Shown piece by piece: positions 9,392 through 19,285 of a stretch of DNA of 64,000 bases. The notes below the pieces were generated by a model. The model did no database searches. It saw only the letters and a list, made by a program, of their open reading frames with translations, and was not told the DNA's origin. This DNA is from Emiliania huxleyi CCMP1516. Its lineage: Eukaryota; Haptophyta; Isochrysidales; Noelaerhabdaceae. The position numbers and the translations under genes are program-made. Location of the stretch: positions 994,179 to 1,058,178 of the forward strand of contig NW_005201792.1 of assembly GCF_000372725.1 (NCBI RefSeq), in the 5' to 3' direction. The stretch's first letter is position 1. The number at the start of each line of letters is the position of its first letter.

Positions 9392-9416
9392 CGCATCACA
9401 CCCCTCTCCTTAAAAT

Positions 9417-9787
9417 TAGAGCTGTCAAACGTTAACTTTGGGCCTAACAGTTGCACTATTGTTGGCTGAAAATCCTCAACGTTGTTCAAGTGTTCTCCCC
9501 AGCCCAAGCTGTTACTGTTTGTTACTGTTGTTACTGTTGTTCAGTGGTCAGCAAGCAGAAAATGCCAAAAAACCCGGGTAAAACCCGAAAATACCTGGGT
9601 TTTTCCAGGTATTTTCGGGTATTACCCGCACTGGACGCTGGAGATCGTCGTGGGTCACTGCCAGGCCTTCCTTATTGTTGTTCAGCTGGCCTAACGTTAG
9701 CTACTGTTGTTGGGGAGCCCCACTGTTGTTCTGTTGTTACTGTTAACACTAGCAACACTGTTCAGCTCTTAACGTTTGACAGCTCTA
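9417..9787. mobile_element. 371 bp hAT-like MITE with perfect 19 bp TIRs and 8 bp TSD
   Basis: The left end TAGAGCTGTCAAACGTTAA is the exact reverse complement of the right end. Flanks are CTTAAAAT at 9409-9416 and 9788-9795, an 8 bp target-site duplication. The T at position 2 and A at position 7 fit the Ac-type hAT preference, and TAGAG fits hAT termini. The target was the LINE 3' UTR: without the insert, CCTTAAAATCCCTG is restored as in the copies at 9961 and 42951. Internally, 9570-9630 is a near-perfect hairpin with arms ACCCGAAAATACCTGG. No transposase, so mobilised in trans. Confidence 0.93.
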
Positions 9788-9865
9788 CTTAAAATCCCTG
9801 TGTGGTGGCGGCGTGCCGTCCTCCCATCCCTCCCTTGGGTTGTCTGTCTGTTTTCTTTCTTTCTT

Positions 9866-9996
9866 ACTCCAAGTGCTCCAAGCGCGACTGCGAAGGGAGA
9901 TAGAAAGAGGCAGACGACCAAGGGTTAGGGTGGGCGACGGCTAGCACCACACTCCTCTCCTTAAAATCCCTGTCTGGTGGCGGCGTGCCGTCCTCC
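9866..9996 (+). mobile_element. Second, severely truncated LINE 3' end
   Basis: From GACTGCGAAGGGAGATAG onward it aligns with the last codons and 3' UTR of the LINE at 9340-9410 and 9788-9828. In front of it sits ACTCCAAGTGCTCCAAGCGC, which is not part of the LINE there but also appears rearranged at the 5' edge of the copy at 7384. Confidence 0.75.
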
Positions 9997-10128
9997 CATC
10001 CTGGTTGCGTTTCAGTTTCAGTTTCCCATACAAAGTGGGCAGCGCCAATGGGTGTAGGTATGTGTCGTGCATCGCGTATAGGTAGGTGGGTAGGGTCACA
10101 TGGGCATTCTCTAGCTTCTCATGTTCAT

Positions 10129-11859
10129 TCAAGCAGCCCCGGCGGTCAAGCACCCTCGCCCCACTCTCCGGACGCGCGGGTCCCGCATTGCCTCTAGCGC
10201 AACGTCGGGGCTAGCGCGCACCACCGCTGCGCTCCCCGGCTCGCTCGCCATGGCGAGCACCTCAAAGTGACGACTTTGCGTGGCGGGCGGGTGGGCAGCG
10301 GCATACTCGGCCGCCCAAGCCTCGGCCGGGTAGCGCGAGTCCAGCATCACCAAGTACTGGTGCAGCGGCAGTAGCGGCGGTGGCGGCGACGGCGGCGGCG
10401 GCGGCGGCGGCGGCGGTGGTAGCGGCGGTAGCGGCGATGGTGGCGGTGGCGGCCCGCCGCGGCCTTCACCACCGCCGCCCTCTCCTCCTCCGCCGAGCCC
10501 GCCGCCGCCCTCTCCGCCCCCGCCGTCACCGCCTCCACCATCGCCGCCGCCCCCGTCCCCACCGCCACCGAGCCCGCCTCCTCCCTCGCCGCCGCCCCCG
10601 AGCCCGCCGCCCCCGTCGCCGCCGCCGCCCTCGCCTCCTCCGCCCTCGCCGCCGCCACCCTCCCCACCGCCGCCCTCGCCCTCGCCGCCGCCGCCGTCCC
10701 CGCCGCCGCCGTCGCCCCCGCCGCCCCCGCCCTCACCACCGCCGCCCTCGCCTCCTCCGCCGTCGCCAGGCAGAAGCGGCGATGGTGGCGGTGGCGGCGG
10801 CGGCGGCGGTGGCGGCGGCGGCAGTAGCGGCGATGGTGGCGGTGGCGGCCCGCCGCGGCCTTCACCACCGCCGCCCTCTCCTCCTCCGCCGAGCCCGCGG
10901 CCGCCCTCTCCGCCCCCGCCGTCACCGCCTCCACCATCGCCGCCGCCCCCGTCCCCACCGCCACCGAGCCCGCCTCCTCCCTCGCCGCCGCCCCCGAGCC
11001 CGCCGCCCCCGTCGCCGCCGCCGCCCTCGCCTCCTCCGCCCTCGCCGCCGCCACCCTCCCCACCGCCGCCCATGCCGGGAAAGGCGCCGGCGCCAAGGCC
11101 AGTGCCGGCAGCAGCCACGAGCGCTGTGAGGGTGAGCGTCGCCGCTAGCATGAAGAGGACTCCACCGCCGCCGCCGCCACTGTCGGCACCGTCGGCGATT
11201 GGGATGTAGACGGCTCCGCCTGCGCCTCCGCCTCCGCCTCCGCCTCCGGCCGCCATCGCCCGCGCTCGCTTGCGGTCCTCCTCCCTCAGCTCCCTGGCCG
11301 CCTCGCGCATCCTCCCGGGAAGCGAGGATTCGTCATTTATCAGGGAAGTAGTGGAATCGCGTTGTGGCACTACCGGCTCTGCAGCTGAGGCTCGCGCGAC
11401 TGCTTCGGCCGCCGCAACCGCCGCCATCTGCGCTGCTTCCGCCGCTCGCACCGCCGCGCGTGAGTGGGCCGCCGCGTCTATCGCCGCGTCTGTCTGCATC
11501 GTTCTTCGCCCTGCCATCTGCGCTGCTTCCGCCAACCGCACCGCCGCGCGTGCGTGGGCCGCCGCGTCTGCCGCCGCGTCTGTCTGCATTATACAGTGTT
11601 GTTGAAGCCGCCTGCTGTCTGGTATAGCCTCAGCCGACTCCGTGAACTCTCGAGGGATCTCGAGTTCACACCGAGCAGCTGGGAGTGGCTGCGCCGGGGC
11701 ACACTCTCTCGAGGTTCTCGAGGTGGATATCCTTTGGCCGCGTAGCGAGGATTGGTGTTTTCTGCGGCGACTCGGGCACACACGGTTTCCAAAAGAAATC
11801 GTTTTGCTTAGGGAAAGAGATTTTGACTCCCTCCGTACGGCGGGCAGTCTCGAGACCAT
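10129..11859 (-). CDS. Single-pass membrane protein with Gly/Pro-rich stalk and I9-like (subtilisin propeptide-like) C terminus
   Basis: ATG at 11859 (another in frame at 11589). Residues 90-155 are two tandem Ala-rich repeats starting MQTDAA. A hydrophobic segment VLFMLAATLTLTALVAAAG follows, then about 250 residues of GGGGEGGGG and Pro-rich sequence. The end, HQYLVMLDSRYPAEAWAAEY through LEAMRDPRVRRV, resembles the inhibitor I9 propeptide of subtilases (Y-V-L at the start, EA-R-DPRV at the end). No protease domain follows: the frame stops and LINE debris lies downstream. It may be a subtilase cut by retroelements, or a free-standing inhibitor. The stalk length depends on a 245 bp duplication (10431-10675 and 10827-11071). 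The opposite strand reads SPPPP, but only this strand has non-repetitive protein on both sides. Confidence 0.55.
   Translation of the reverse strand: MVSRLPAVRRESKSLSLSKTISFGNRVCPSRRRKHQSSLRGQRISTSRTSRECAPAQPLPAARCELEIPREFTESAEAIPDSRRLQQHCIMQTDAAADAAAHARAAVRLAEAAQMAGRRTMQTDAAIDAAAHSRAAVRAAEAAQMAAVAAAEAVARASAAEPVVPQRDSTTSLINDESSLPGRMREAARELREEDRKRARAMAAGGGGGGGGAGGAVYIPIADGADSGGGGGGVLFMLAATLTLTALVAAAGTGLGAGAFPGMGGGGEGGGGEGGGGEGGGGDGGGGLGGGGEGGGGLGGGGDGGGGDGGGGDGGGGEGGRGLGGGGEGGGGEGRGGPPPPPSPLLPPPPPPPPPPPPPSPLLPGDGGGGEGGGGEGGGGGGDGGGGDGGGGEGEGGGGEGGGGEGGGGEGGGGDGGGGLGGGGEGGGGLGGGGDGGGGDGGGGDGGGGEGGGGLGGGGEGGGGEGRGGPPPPPSPLPPLPPPPPPPPPPSPPPPLLPLHQYLVMLDSRYPAEAWAAEYAAAHPPATQSRHFEVLAMASEPGSAAVVRASPDVALEAMRDPRVRRVGRGCLTAGAA
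10431..11071. repeat. 245 bp direct repeat of G/C-rich stalk-coding sequence
   Basis: Positions 10431-10675 and 10827-11071 are near-identical, offset 396 bp, separated by a second GGC/TCGCCG-rich stretch. This looks like unequal exchange within a low-complexity coding region. Confidence 0.85.
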
Positions 11860-12169
11860 GGTGCGCGCGCTCGCCCCACCCGTGCCCACGGCGGCCTGCG
11901 CGCGCGCGCGCGCGCGGTAGTAGGAGTAGGCTGCGGGTCGTATGGCGCCGGTGGTTCACCACCGGTTGCTCATCCCCGGGAGCAACGAACCGAGCAGCCA
12001 GACCGTGTGCGCCAAACAGCAGCACGTTTGGCGACTAACAGAGCACCAGCCGAGGTGCTGCCCGCCGAGGCCCGAGCACGCGAGGAAGCGCGAGACGGGG
12101 CGGCGTGTGGGCCGCCCGGCGAGCAAAACGACTGGCGCCGCGAGCGTCGCGTGCGTCAAGGAACTCGCA

Positions 12170-12238
12170 GTCGAGAATGTCGAGAATGTCGAGAATGTCG
12201 AGAATGTCGAGAGTCGAGAATGTCGAGAATGTCGAGAA
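12170..12238. repeat. Minisatellite, TCGAGAATG 9-mer
   Basis: About seven copies of TCGAGAATG with two interruptions. It resembles the CCGAGA arrays found in introns but is outside any gene I can model. Confidence 0.9.
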
Positions 12239-12900
12239 GTGCGCCATTCGGCGGCCGACGGTCTCTGACCGCGCTGCGCTCGCAGCTGCAAAGACGCCGC
12301 CGCAAATGCCGCCGGACCTGCATCCGGAAGAGCCAGGATTCCGGCTGCCGCCGATGCTCCATCCCCCGCAACGAGCGTGCGATGCTGCAGCACGGGTAGG
12401 CGCAGCAACCTCGACCCGGGTGTTGCTCGAGTCCGCAAACGCCCACGGGGCGAATGCGATTGCCTGGTCCTATCGCCAAACGGCTCTGCTCCTCCTCTTG
12501 TCTGGCAGCAATCGCAAGCTGCGGCACACAGGCCGCGTTGGCGCAGAGGAGGCGGCAAGCCTCAACGCGCCTACCCGTGGCATCCCGCCGGATCGGGCCA
12601 AGACTAAGGCTGCAGGCGTCGGCCCCGGCTGCTGCGAGGGCGCGCCCTCCCGTTGAGGTGTCCATCTTATCGATCAACACTTTCACCGAAAGTAAGATCG
12701 TTCGGTGCAGAAACCCCGGCCATGCCCATGTAACGCAATTGTGCTCGATTTTTTTGATTAGAAAAGGAGTTGCGGTGTTGATCGCCGCGGGAGCCCTCTT
12801 ATGTGCAGTGGGGCTACAACTGTAGCGCGTCGGCAGGATCCCCAAAACCGTCGTCCACACCCCCCAAACGATTGAATTCGGACCGCCCAAATCTCCCCCC

Positions 12901-13040
12901 CCCCCCCCCCCGCAAACTTTAAACCGCCATAAAGATCTATCTGCACTTCTGCAGGGGCTCTGTCCCCCCCCCGCAAACTCTAAACCACCATAAACTACAG
13001 TCTGCAGGGGCTCCAGGCCCCAAATGACGTGTGAGTGTTA
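12901..13040. repeat. Duplicated poly-C/CGCAAACTYTAAACC block
   Basis: Two imperfect copies (12901-12963, 12964-13013) of a unit holding CCCCCGCAAAC, TAAACC, CATAAA and CTGCAGGGGCTC. Positions 13003-13040 recur inverted at 59745-59785. Confidence 0.7.
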
Positions 13041-13714
13041 GGGTTGTTCGGTTGTGCCGACGCGACCCCGTGTCTCGGCTCTCTCTCGCCTCTCGCGTTC
13101 GTTACTTTGACACCTTTTTGTTTTTCCCGTGACGAAAAACGAACGCACACCAAGCGCTAAGCGTGAGGACACGATTTCGAATTCGGAGTAGCACCTGAGC
13201 AAAATTGAGCCCGCTCAGGTGTGAACAAAAAGTATAAGGGTCGACCAGGTTTCGAACTGGGGACCTCCCGCCACAGCGGGAAGGCATCCAGCAAGATACG
13301 CTGAAATTGAAAAGAAGGTCACACTTCGGGAAAAGCGGAAAACCTATATAGCATACCGAGGGAATTAGACCCACAGAGATACCCAAGAAGGACGTCATTC
13401 GTACGAAACCTCAGAAGGCCATGGGCGCCGAGAGAACATTCCCTCGAGAGGACAAAAGAAGGGCATCGCACCCCCTCCTTGCGCAGTGTACCCCGCGCTA
13501 TGTGTCGCCGTCATCGGGGCACGCTATCCTGTGAAGTCAGGGGGCAAGCGGGGGCGAGGCGCAGTCCCTCTGGTCTATACTGGTGTGGTTCTGTCCCTAG
13601 TCTCGGAGGGGGGCAAAAAAGACAAGAATGTCTTTTTTTTACTCTGACACCTTTTTATTTTAGTCTCTCTCGACCAGTCACTCGGCGGGCTCAAAAAAGA
13701 AAAAGACCGCATAG

Positions 13715-14472
13715 TCACCCCCCTCGCTCAACGAACAGCACCACCTGCCCATTGCCCTGCGCCTCCTGGCCGTTTGAGCCAATCGCGGCGAGCACCGTCT
13801 CGAAGGACGCCTTCTCCGCCGCCAGCACGCTCTTTAAGAGCGTGGGCTTGCCCACGCCGCCCAGCATGAGCTGCCACGCCGGGTACGACATCCCCATCGT
13901 GACGTAGGTGGTTGCGCGCACGAGGTCTCCCACCTGCGCACGGCCGGCGATGGGGGAGCGGTGTCGCAGGAGGTGCGCCGGTACAGTACGTGAACGGTGC
14001 GCGGGCAAGCCGCCGCCTCGACTCCGCCTCCTCTGGCGCTGCCACTGTCCAACAGTTCAGTCACCACGATCTGCCTGGCTTGTGGTGCGTCTTCGTCGCC
14101 GCCGTCGCCGCCGTCGCCGCTCTCCTCGAGCGCCATGCCGAGTGGCATGTCGAGCCGCAAGCACAGCAGCTGCGAGGGCCCGGCCAGCAGCGGCTGCAGC
14201 GCGAGCTCGAGCGGACCGTCCGCCATGTCGACATCCACAAGTCTTACTGCGCCCCATTCAAGCTCCTGGGGTCCGTCCTGCAGCATCTGCACCTCCTGCG
14301 CGTCTGCCTCTGCCCGCTCTCGTGAGGTGAGTGGCACAAGATCGTCGGCCGCCTTTTCGCCAAACAGCTGGCGCAGCTGATCGCGCCGCTCCGCGTCCGA
14401 CCGTTGCATCACGACGGTCGGGACTCGCGGCACGGCGAGGAGCAGGGGGAGGGAGGCGGGTGAGAAGTGCAT
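13715..14472 (-). CDS. PDZ-like domain protein, probably plastid- or ER-directed
   Basis: Exons 14472-14038 and 13933-13715, 217 residues, ATG start; the intron uses GC (GCCAGA) and AG. The PDZ-like core runs from LRLDMPLGMALEE through IVVTELLDSGSVGDLVRATTY to FETVLAAIGSN and QVVLFVER; the carboxylate-binding loop is the PLGMALEE part. The N terminus (MHFSPASLPLLLAVPRVP) is hydrophobic and could be a signal or the first part of a bipartite plastid signal. Such single-PDZ proteins occur in plastids of algae and plants; the partner is unknown. The donor position is inferred from the reading frame. Confidence 0.65.
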
Positions 14473-14912
14473 GCGATTTTCGTAACAGAGAGAAGCTGAA
14501 CCGAATAAATCACGCTCCGTTTTGCCGTGCGGCGAGATTGTAAACTAGCTCAATAACGCGCGGGCCCTCAGCGGAGCTGGGAAGAGGACCGCCGCAAGCG
14601 GCGTGGCGTGGGTCGGTTGTGCATCCCTCCGGGGGCCCCTCTGCGCCGGGGAGGCGTTGTTGGAGGCTAGGACGCAAGCGTCCGTCGCCCTTTTCAAACT
14701 CGGGGCCCACTCCGCTACGCTCCGACCCGAATTTGGAGGGCCTGAAAAGTTTAAGGTGTTGCTGCGCAAAAGGGGGAACCGCGGCAGAGTAATTGCGTCT
14801 GCGCGGACGGATAGAGAGAGCCCTTTTGCGCGGTATTAACGCACACGCACACACCACGACACAGCCCCGCAAGGCGCGCGATACACACAGCTAGAAGTCA
14901 TCAGTCCACTCC
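14473..14912. other. Intergenic, no gene seen
   Basis: Moderately GC-rich with short inverted words (GGGCCT...GGGGCCC...GGGCCTG around 14690-14750). The reverse frame from 14872 is a chance ORF. Nothing assignable. Confidence 0.5.
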
Positions 14913-17623
14913 TCAGGCGGGGGGGTCACAAAACACCGAGTCCATAAAGCTAAGCTCCTCCTCGCCTTCAGGCTCAGGAAGCTGCATCGACACCGGCCCA
15001 TCAGCGGTTAGAGGGGGGAGATCTAGAGGATCATCTGAGCTGGAGCTAGCGGCGGCGGCCGAGCTAGCGGCGGCGGCCGGGGTGCGAACCGGCGGCATCA
15101 CTGATTCAGGCTTGAACCCGGGCTGCTGGTAGGGCAGAATGATGCCGTTGGCAGCGGCGCGCTCCTCAGCCCAAGACAGGAGCTCTTCAAAGCGGTTGAC
15201 TCGGGGCAGTAGGGCAGCTATGGGCACATGATCTCTAACCCCCAAAAGCCATGTGCCCTCGTCTGGGCGCCTGAAGATGGAAAAGGAGCCAGTCGGGTTG
15301 CTAGCGTGCACATCTGGTATCTGGTAGCTGTGTGTAGCCGGCGACAACACGCGGCGGTGGCGGCAGCGGTGGTGGCGTTGGCAGCGGCGATGGTGGAGGC
15401 ACAGGACCGCACTCACTGTCCCACCGCCATCCGGTCGGAAGCTGGTAGTCGCCCCGCATCTCGACTACCCGCAGTGCAGCATCCAAAGGCGTCTGAAAAA
15501 AGTCGAGGTTCTCTCTGAGATGATAAATGTCTTCTGCAGCATGATGGTCCATCACAAAGTAGTCGCCATATTCCCACTTGCCTAGGAATGTCTGCGCTGG
15601 CTCGAGGTCCCAGTTAAACTTCCGGTGTTGAAACCCTTCGTAGCCAACTACGCGGTTGGTGCTGTGGCAGTAGCGGACATGAAGACGTACCGGACCGTCC
15701 AGCCCAGCGAGCCAGTCGTGCGACGCTTTCAGTTCTGCAAGCCTGCGATCCTCCTCACACGGATCCTTAGGCTCACACGAGCCATCGCAACTCGCGCGGA
15801 AGTAGCAGTGGCAGAAGCGCGGTCGTTGCGCGGTGGCTCGGCGCTTGACAAGCGCACGCTCAATAGCATCGGCATCTGCCTCGACCCAAATTCCGGGTTT
15901 GGGCAGATTTGGCTCGAGAGCGTGGGCAGCATCGCGCGCAACCCTCTCTGCTGTGGGACGATACGGTGCAGGTAGGTTAGTGTCTGTCTCGGGCCACGCA
16001 GGCGGCGGCTCACCCCACTTGTGTCGCCAGAGAGAGCCGTGCCCGCCACGCGCCAGCGAGTGGTCACCCACTTCTCCCGGATCAAACATGCCATCCTGGC
16101 GTCGGCAGAGGTGATCAGTAAATTCGCCACCCACAATCGGATCGCAGCTAAAGTCGCATGGCGAGAGCGCGTGACCAAGCAAGTTGCGGCTGAACGTGCT
16201 CGACTCAATGATGTAGTGCAATGGCTGCGGGCCATAGGCTATCCCGTACTTGGCTGCAATCTCGCTGATGTCCATATTGCGACGTTCAGGATACAACGTC
16301 GACGTCTGCATGCTCTCCAGCTCCTTTGCTGCACCATCGTAATTGCTGAAGTGGATCACACCGCGGAAGTGCAGCAGTCGTTGGTGGAGTGGCGGTTTGT
16401 GCTGGTCCGCAAACTTGGGAGTAGGCTGTAGGGGGCGTGCCAGCGAGGATGAGGCATCGCATGGCCAGCGAGTCGCCACGGTTGAGCACCATGCGAGCCA
16501 GCAGCAGCTTCACACGCAGTAGAGTACGCTGTGCAACGCACCAGCCGCGGCGGGGAATCCAATAATCCGATAGTCCGCCTGAGCTCCACCACGCCGGCCA
16601 TTGTCCGCTCAGCTCTGCCTCGTACGCAGTCCACCAGTTGCGTGCGGCCCTTGGAATGACACAGTGCTCTTGGCACGGCTCCTCCATCCCGGCACCGCAT
16701 AGCTCACACGGGTCTTCGTCAAACTCCTCTCGCGCCCGCGCGTTTTTGCACGGGTAGCAGTTGACGCCGCCGCCCCTCAAGCGCCACATCTCAGGCGCAA
16801 ACTCGACGTCCAGGTAGTCGGTGGTACCATCGACAATGCAACGCAGTGCATGTAAGAAGCGCACCAGCTCAGTTTTGTACTCAACCCACTGGAATGCATC
16901 GGTGTACCACGTCTGCTTCCATTCGCACGGCCGCATTGATTGATAGCACACGCGTTTGACCGGCGGCTGCGCTGACCACTTGTGATTGTCGTGGTCGGCG
17001 TTGCGTGGGTCTAGGAGAGGCAGCTGTAGCCGTTCTGCCTGTGCCTCGGCACTCTCATTGAATCGTGGCTGTGTCGTCAGCGCGGGCATAGCATCGGCCA
17101 GTGATCTCCAGAATCTTGGCGGTTTGTCGGTGAGCCCGGCGCACGTAAAACTTTCTCGTGGCACCCATGGCATCGGGGGCGGCTGCGGTGTGGGATGCAG
17201 CGCGGCTGGGTCGGGTAGAGGAACCGTATCACCCGGCTGCTGCTGACCCGGCGGTTGAAGCGGGGGAAGTGGTGGGAGAAGCGGCTCGGCCTGTGCGGTG
17301 AGGTCAGTGCGCCTGCCCCGTTGCGTCCAGTCACGGACCCATGCGCCCTGCATCACGGCAACTGCTCGCCACTGAGCGTCGTCGAACTCGATCGCCTGCC
17401 ACGGCCCCGGCAAGATGCATTCACCCCACTCACCAGCTTGGCCCACCTGGTACGGATAGCGCTGCTTCCGGAGCACGATGATCGCCTCAAGGGCGCCGCT
17501 GCTGCACCACAGCGCGCAACGGGACAGCAGCTGCTTGTTCTCTCCGCACTCCTTCAGCCGCAGCAGCGCCGCCTCGGTCGCAGGCGTGAGCGTAATCCGG
17601 TACGTGGTATGCCGGTCCGGCAT
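14913..17623 (-). CDS. Large unknown Cys- and Trp-rich protein, frame broken twice
   Basis: ATG at 17623. Frame A (17623 to about 16440) includes CEWKQTWYTDAFQWVEYKTE and a cluster NCYPCKNARAREEFDEDPCE with C-x2-C...C-x2-C spacing, a possible zinc site. Frame B (about 16470-15320) includes RGVIHFSNYDGAAKELE and FCHCYFRASCDGSCEPKDPC. Frame C (about 15340-14913) ends with an acidic tail, EGEEELSFMDSVF. All three are good protein with even composition, so one protein of about 880 residues is likely, joined by two very short introns or broken by indels near 16440 and 15330; I cannot decide. The acidic end could be an activation domain. Base composition is less GC-biased than neighbours, which may mean a mobile-element or transferred origin. 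No family recognised. Confidence 0.5.
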
Positions 17624-17959
17624 ATGGTGACCCCAGAGATGTCGCGATGCGCTTTTCCCCGATCATTTCGTCCGTCCGTAATCGGAGGAAGCGCCGGCTC
17701 GAGCGCCCGAGCGTTTACCAAACTTGTTTTGAGGTTGTCGTATTTGGGAGCCACGGTCCTGCTTTTGTTTTCACGGGTTACGAAGCTGAGTACCGCGTCT
17801 GCGACGCGGGCGCCTTGCGGGCAGAGCCCTTAGTCCCCCTTTATCTTGCGCGGTCAAAAGAAAAGCGAGCCGGCTTGCACTATCCGCTCCCTGTCAGCGA
17901 CAGCCCGATTCCGAGGACAACCCAGTGCGACAACCGACAAGAACAGGTTCGGCCCCGTC

Positions 17960-18887
17960 ATGTGTGCCACCTGCTCCGTGGAGGAGCTCGCGAAATCGCA
18001 CTCCGAGGCGCTCGCGTGGCTGCGTGAGGCGCTCGAGAGGGACTCCCGCCGCAGCGGCTCCTTCCCGGCCTCGGGGCTTCGCGACGCGTGGCTGCTGCGC
18101 ATGCTCCGCGCCAGTGATTGGGACCGGGAATCTGCGCTGGAGCGGGCGGCAACGAGCCTGCAGTGGCGGTCGGAGCTCGACTATGACGCCATCGCCGCGT
18201 TTGTGCGGGCGCACCCGCGGCCGGAGGAGTGGCCAAAAGGGGATGTGATGATGCGGTACCTGCCTCGCCACATCGTTCGGACAAACGCGGGCGTGGTGGT
18301 CTGCCAGGTTGAGGAGCACAAGGACTATGCGAGCGCGGAGGTGCACACGACGCCGGCCGAGCGGCGGGCCTTCATGATGCACCACGCCGTCCAGGCGTGC
18401 GAGCTGATCGCCGAGCGAGACGAGGCGAGCGGAAAGATTGACGCGCACCTCCACTACGTGCTCGACTCGGTCGGCTCCGGAGGCGCGCCCCTCCGCCTCG
18501 CGACCGCTGCCCCGCCCTCCCTGCCGACGCGGCCTTCCTGCGGCAGGCATGCCCCTCTCCTGGCTGATGCACATGATGCCCGCGTGGAGGGCCCTTACCG
18601 AGCTGGGCGGGCTGACGGCGACCGTCGGCGGCCTCTACTTTTGCGGCCCGACCAGCCTGCGCGCGAACCTCTTCCTCGCCGCCCTCAAGGCGGTCTGGAT
18701 GCGGCAGGAGATGGCGCAGCTGGTCGCCTCGCGCTGCCCGCCCGAGGTCTGGCGCGGGATGGAGCAGACGCCTGAGGCCCAGGCGTGCCTCTCGGTGATG
18801 CTGGGCCGGTACACGAGCGAGGAGGACGAGGACGGGCCGGCCGAGCCGTTCGCGCCGATGGACACCGACAACCGCAGCGTCGAGTGA
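17960..18887 (+). CDS. SEC14/CRAL-TRIO-like lipid-binding protein
   Basis: Exons 17960-18482 and 18547-18887, 287 residues, ATG start; intron 64 bp, GC (GCGCGCC) to AG. An N-terminal helical CRAL-TRIO-N-like part (LRDAWLLRMLRASDWDRESA) is followed by the lipid-binding fold (VVVCQVEEHKDYASAEV, HYVLDSVGSGGMPLSWLMHM, PTSLRANLFLAALKAVW). SEC14 proteins carry phosphatidylinositol or other lipids between membranes. The end is acidic (TSEEDEDGPAE). Family call is good; ligand unknown. Confidence 0.75.
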
Positions 18888-18959
18888 CGGATTAGAGCTC
18901 TCTTAGTCCGACGTAGGGCGATTCGATCCGACGTTTTATTGTGCTGCGATTCTTTCCCC

Positions 18960-19200
18960 CTCGTTCTCTTGGCTTTTTTGCGTGGTGTGAGGAGTAAGTT
19001 GGGAACAAGGGGGAAAAGAAAGACACGCCGGGTGATATATGTTTATGGGAGAGGGAATCCCTGGGCCCTGGGTGCTGGGACCCTGTCGTGTGGGTGAAAA
19101 CGCTGCCCAGCCCCCCTCGCCCTCCGTATTGCGATGCGCTCCCCACTCCCGTTTCCCTGTGTCCCTGATCGTCCTTCCAAAGTACTCCCTGGGGGTTTTT
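18960..19200. repeat. Dispersed retroposon-tail repeat
   Basis: Positions 19077-19181 match 1446-1536 (GGGACCCTGTCGTGTGGGTG through TGTGTCCCTGATCGTCCTT). The repeat ends about 90 bp before the lipase start codon, so the lipase 5' region may have been rewritten. Confidence 0.75.
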
Positions 19201-19285
19201 CTTTCTTTTGGCGGAAGGGTGCGGCACGCCGCGGCAGTCGCTCGCATTCGAGTCGGCAAGAGCGCAGTTGCTCCGAAATTTTGCC

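Larger units (their letters stand above)
7384..9865 (+). mobile_element. LINE retrotransposon, 5'-truncated, with RNase H
   Basis: The copy holds the C-terminal part of a LINE polyprotein (RNase H, then zinc-knuckle and basic tail), a 3' UTR ending GGCGTGCCGTCCTCCCATCC and CCCTTGGGTTGTCTG, and a (TTTC)n tail. No reverse-transcriptase motifs are present, so the 5' part is missing. Related fragments lie at 966, 9866, 34733, 38700, 41995-42960 and 55705. A MITE (9417-9787) interrupts the 3' UTR. The left junction overlaps an ACTCCTAAAAGAATT word also present 60 bp upstream. Confidence 0.85.
11860..13714. other. Gene-poor interval with weak ORFs and repeats
   Basis: No convincing gene. A CGAGAATGT minisatellite (12170-12238) and a poly-C duplicated segment (12901-13013) lie here. 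A minus-strand ATG ORF from 12665 to 12156 (MDTSTGGRALAAAGADACS...) has fair complexity and Cys residues but runs into the minisatellite; reality unknown. A B-box-like GGTTTCGAACTGGGGACC occurs at 13250-13267 without a complete tRNA. Confidence 0.5.

Noticed and set aside
10380..11129. Plus-strand SPPPP-rich ORF resembling pherophorin
   Set aside because: It is the antisense of the Gly-rich stalk; only the minus frame has ordinary protein on both sides and a sensible start.
13245..13290. tRNA-like B box (GGTTTCGAACTGGGGACC, minus-strand sense)
   Set aside because: The T arm mispairs and no matching acceptor or D arm lies upstream; at most a tRNA-derived relic.
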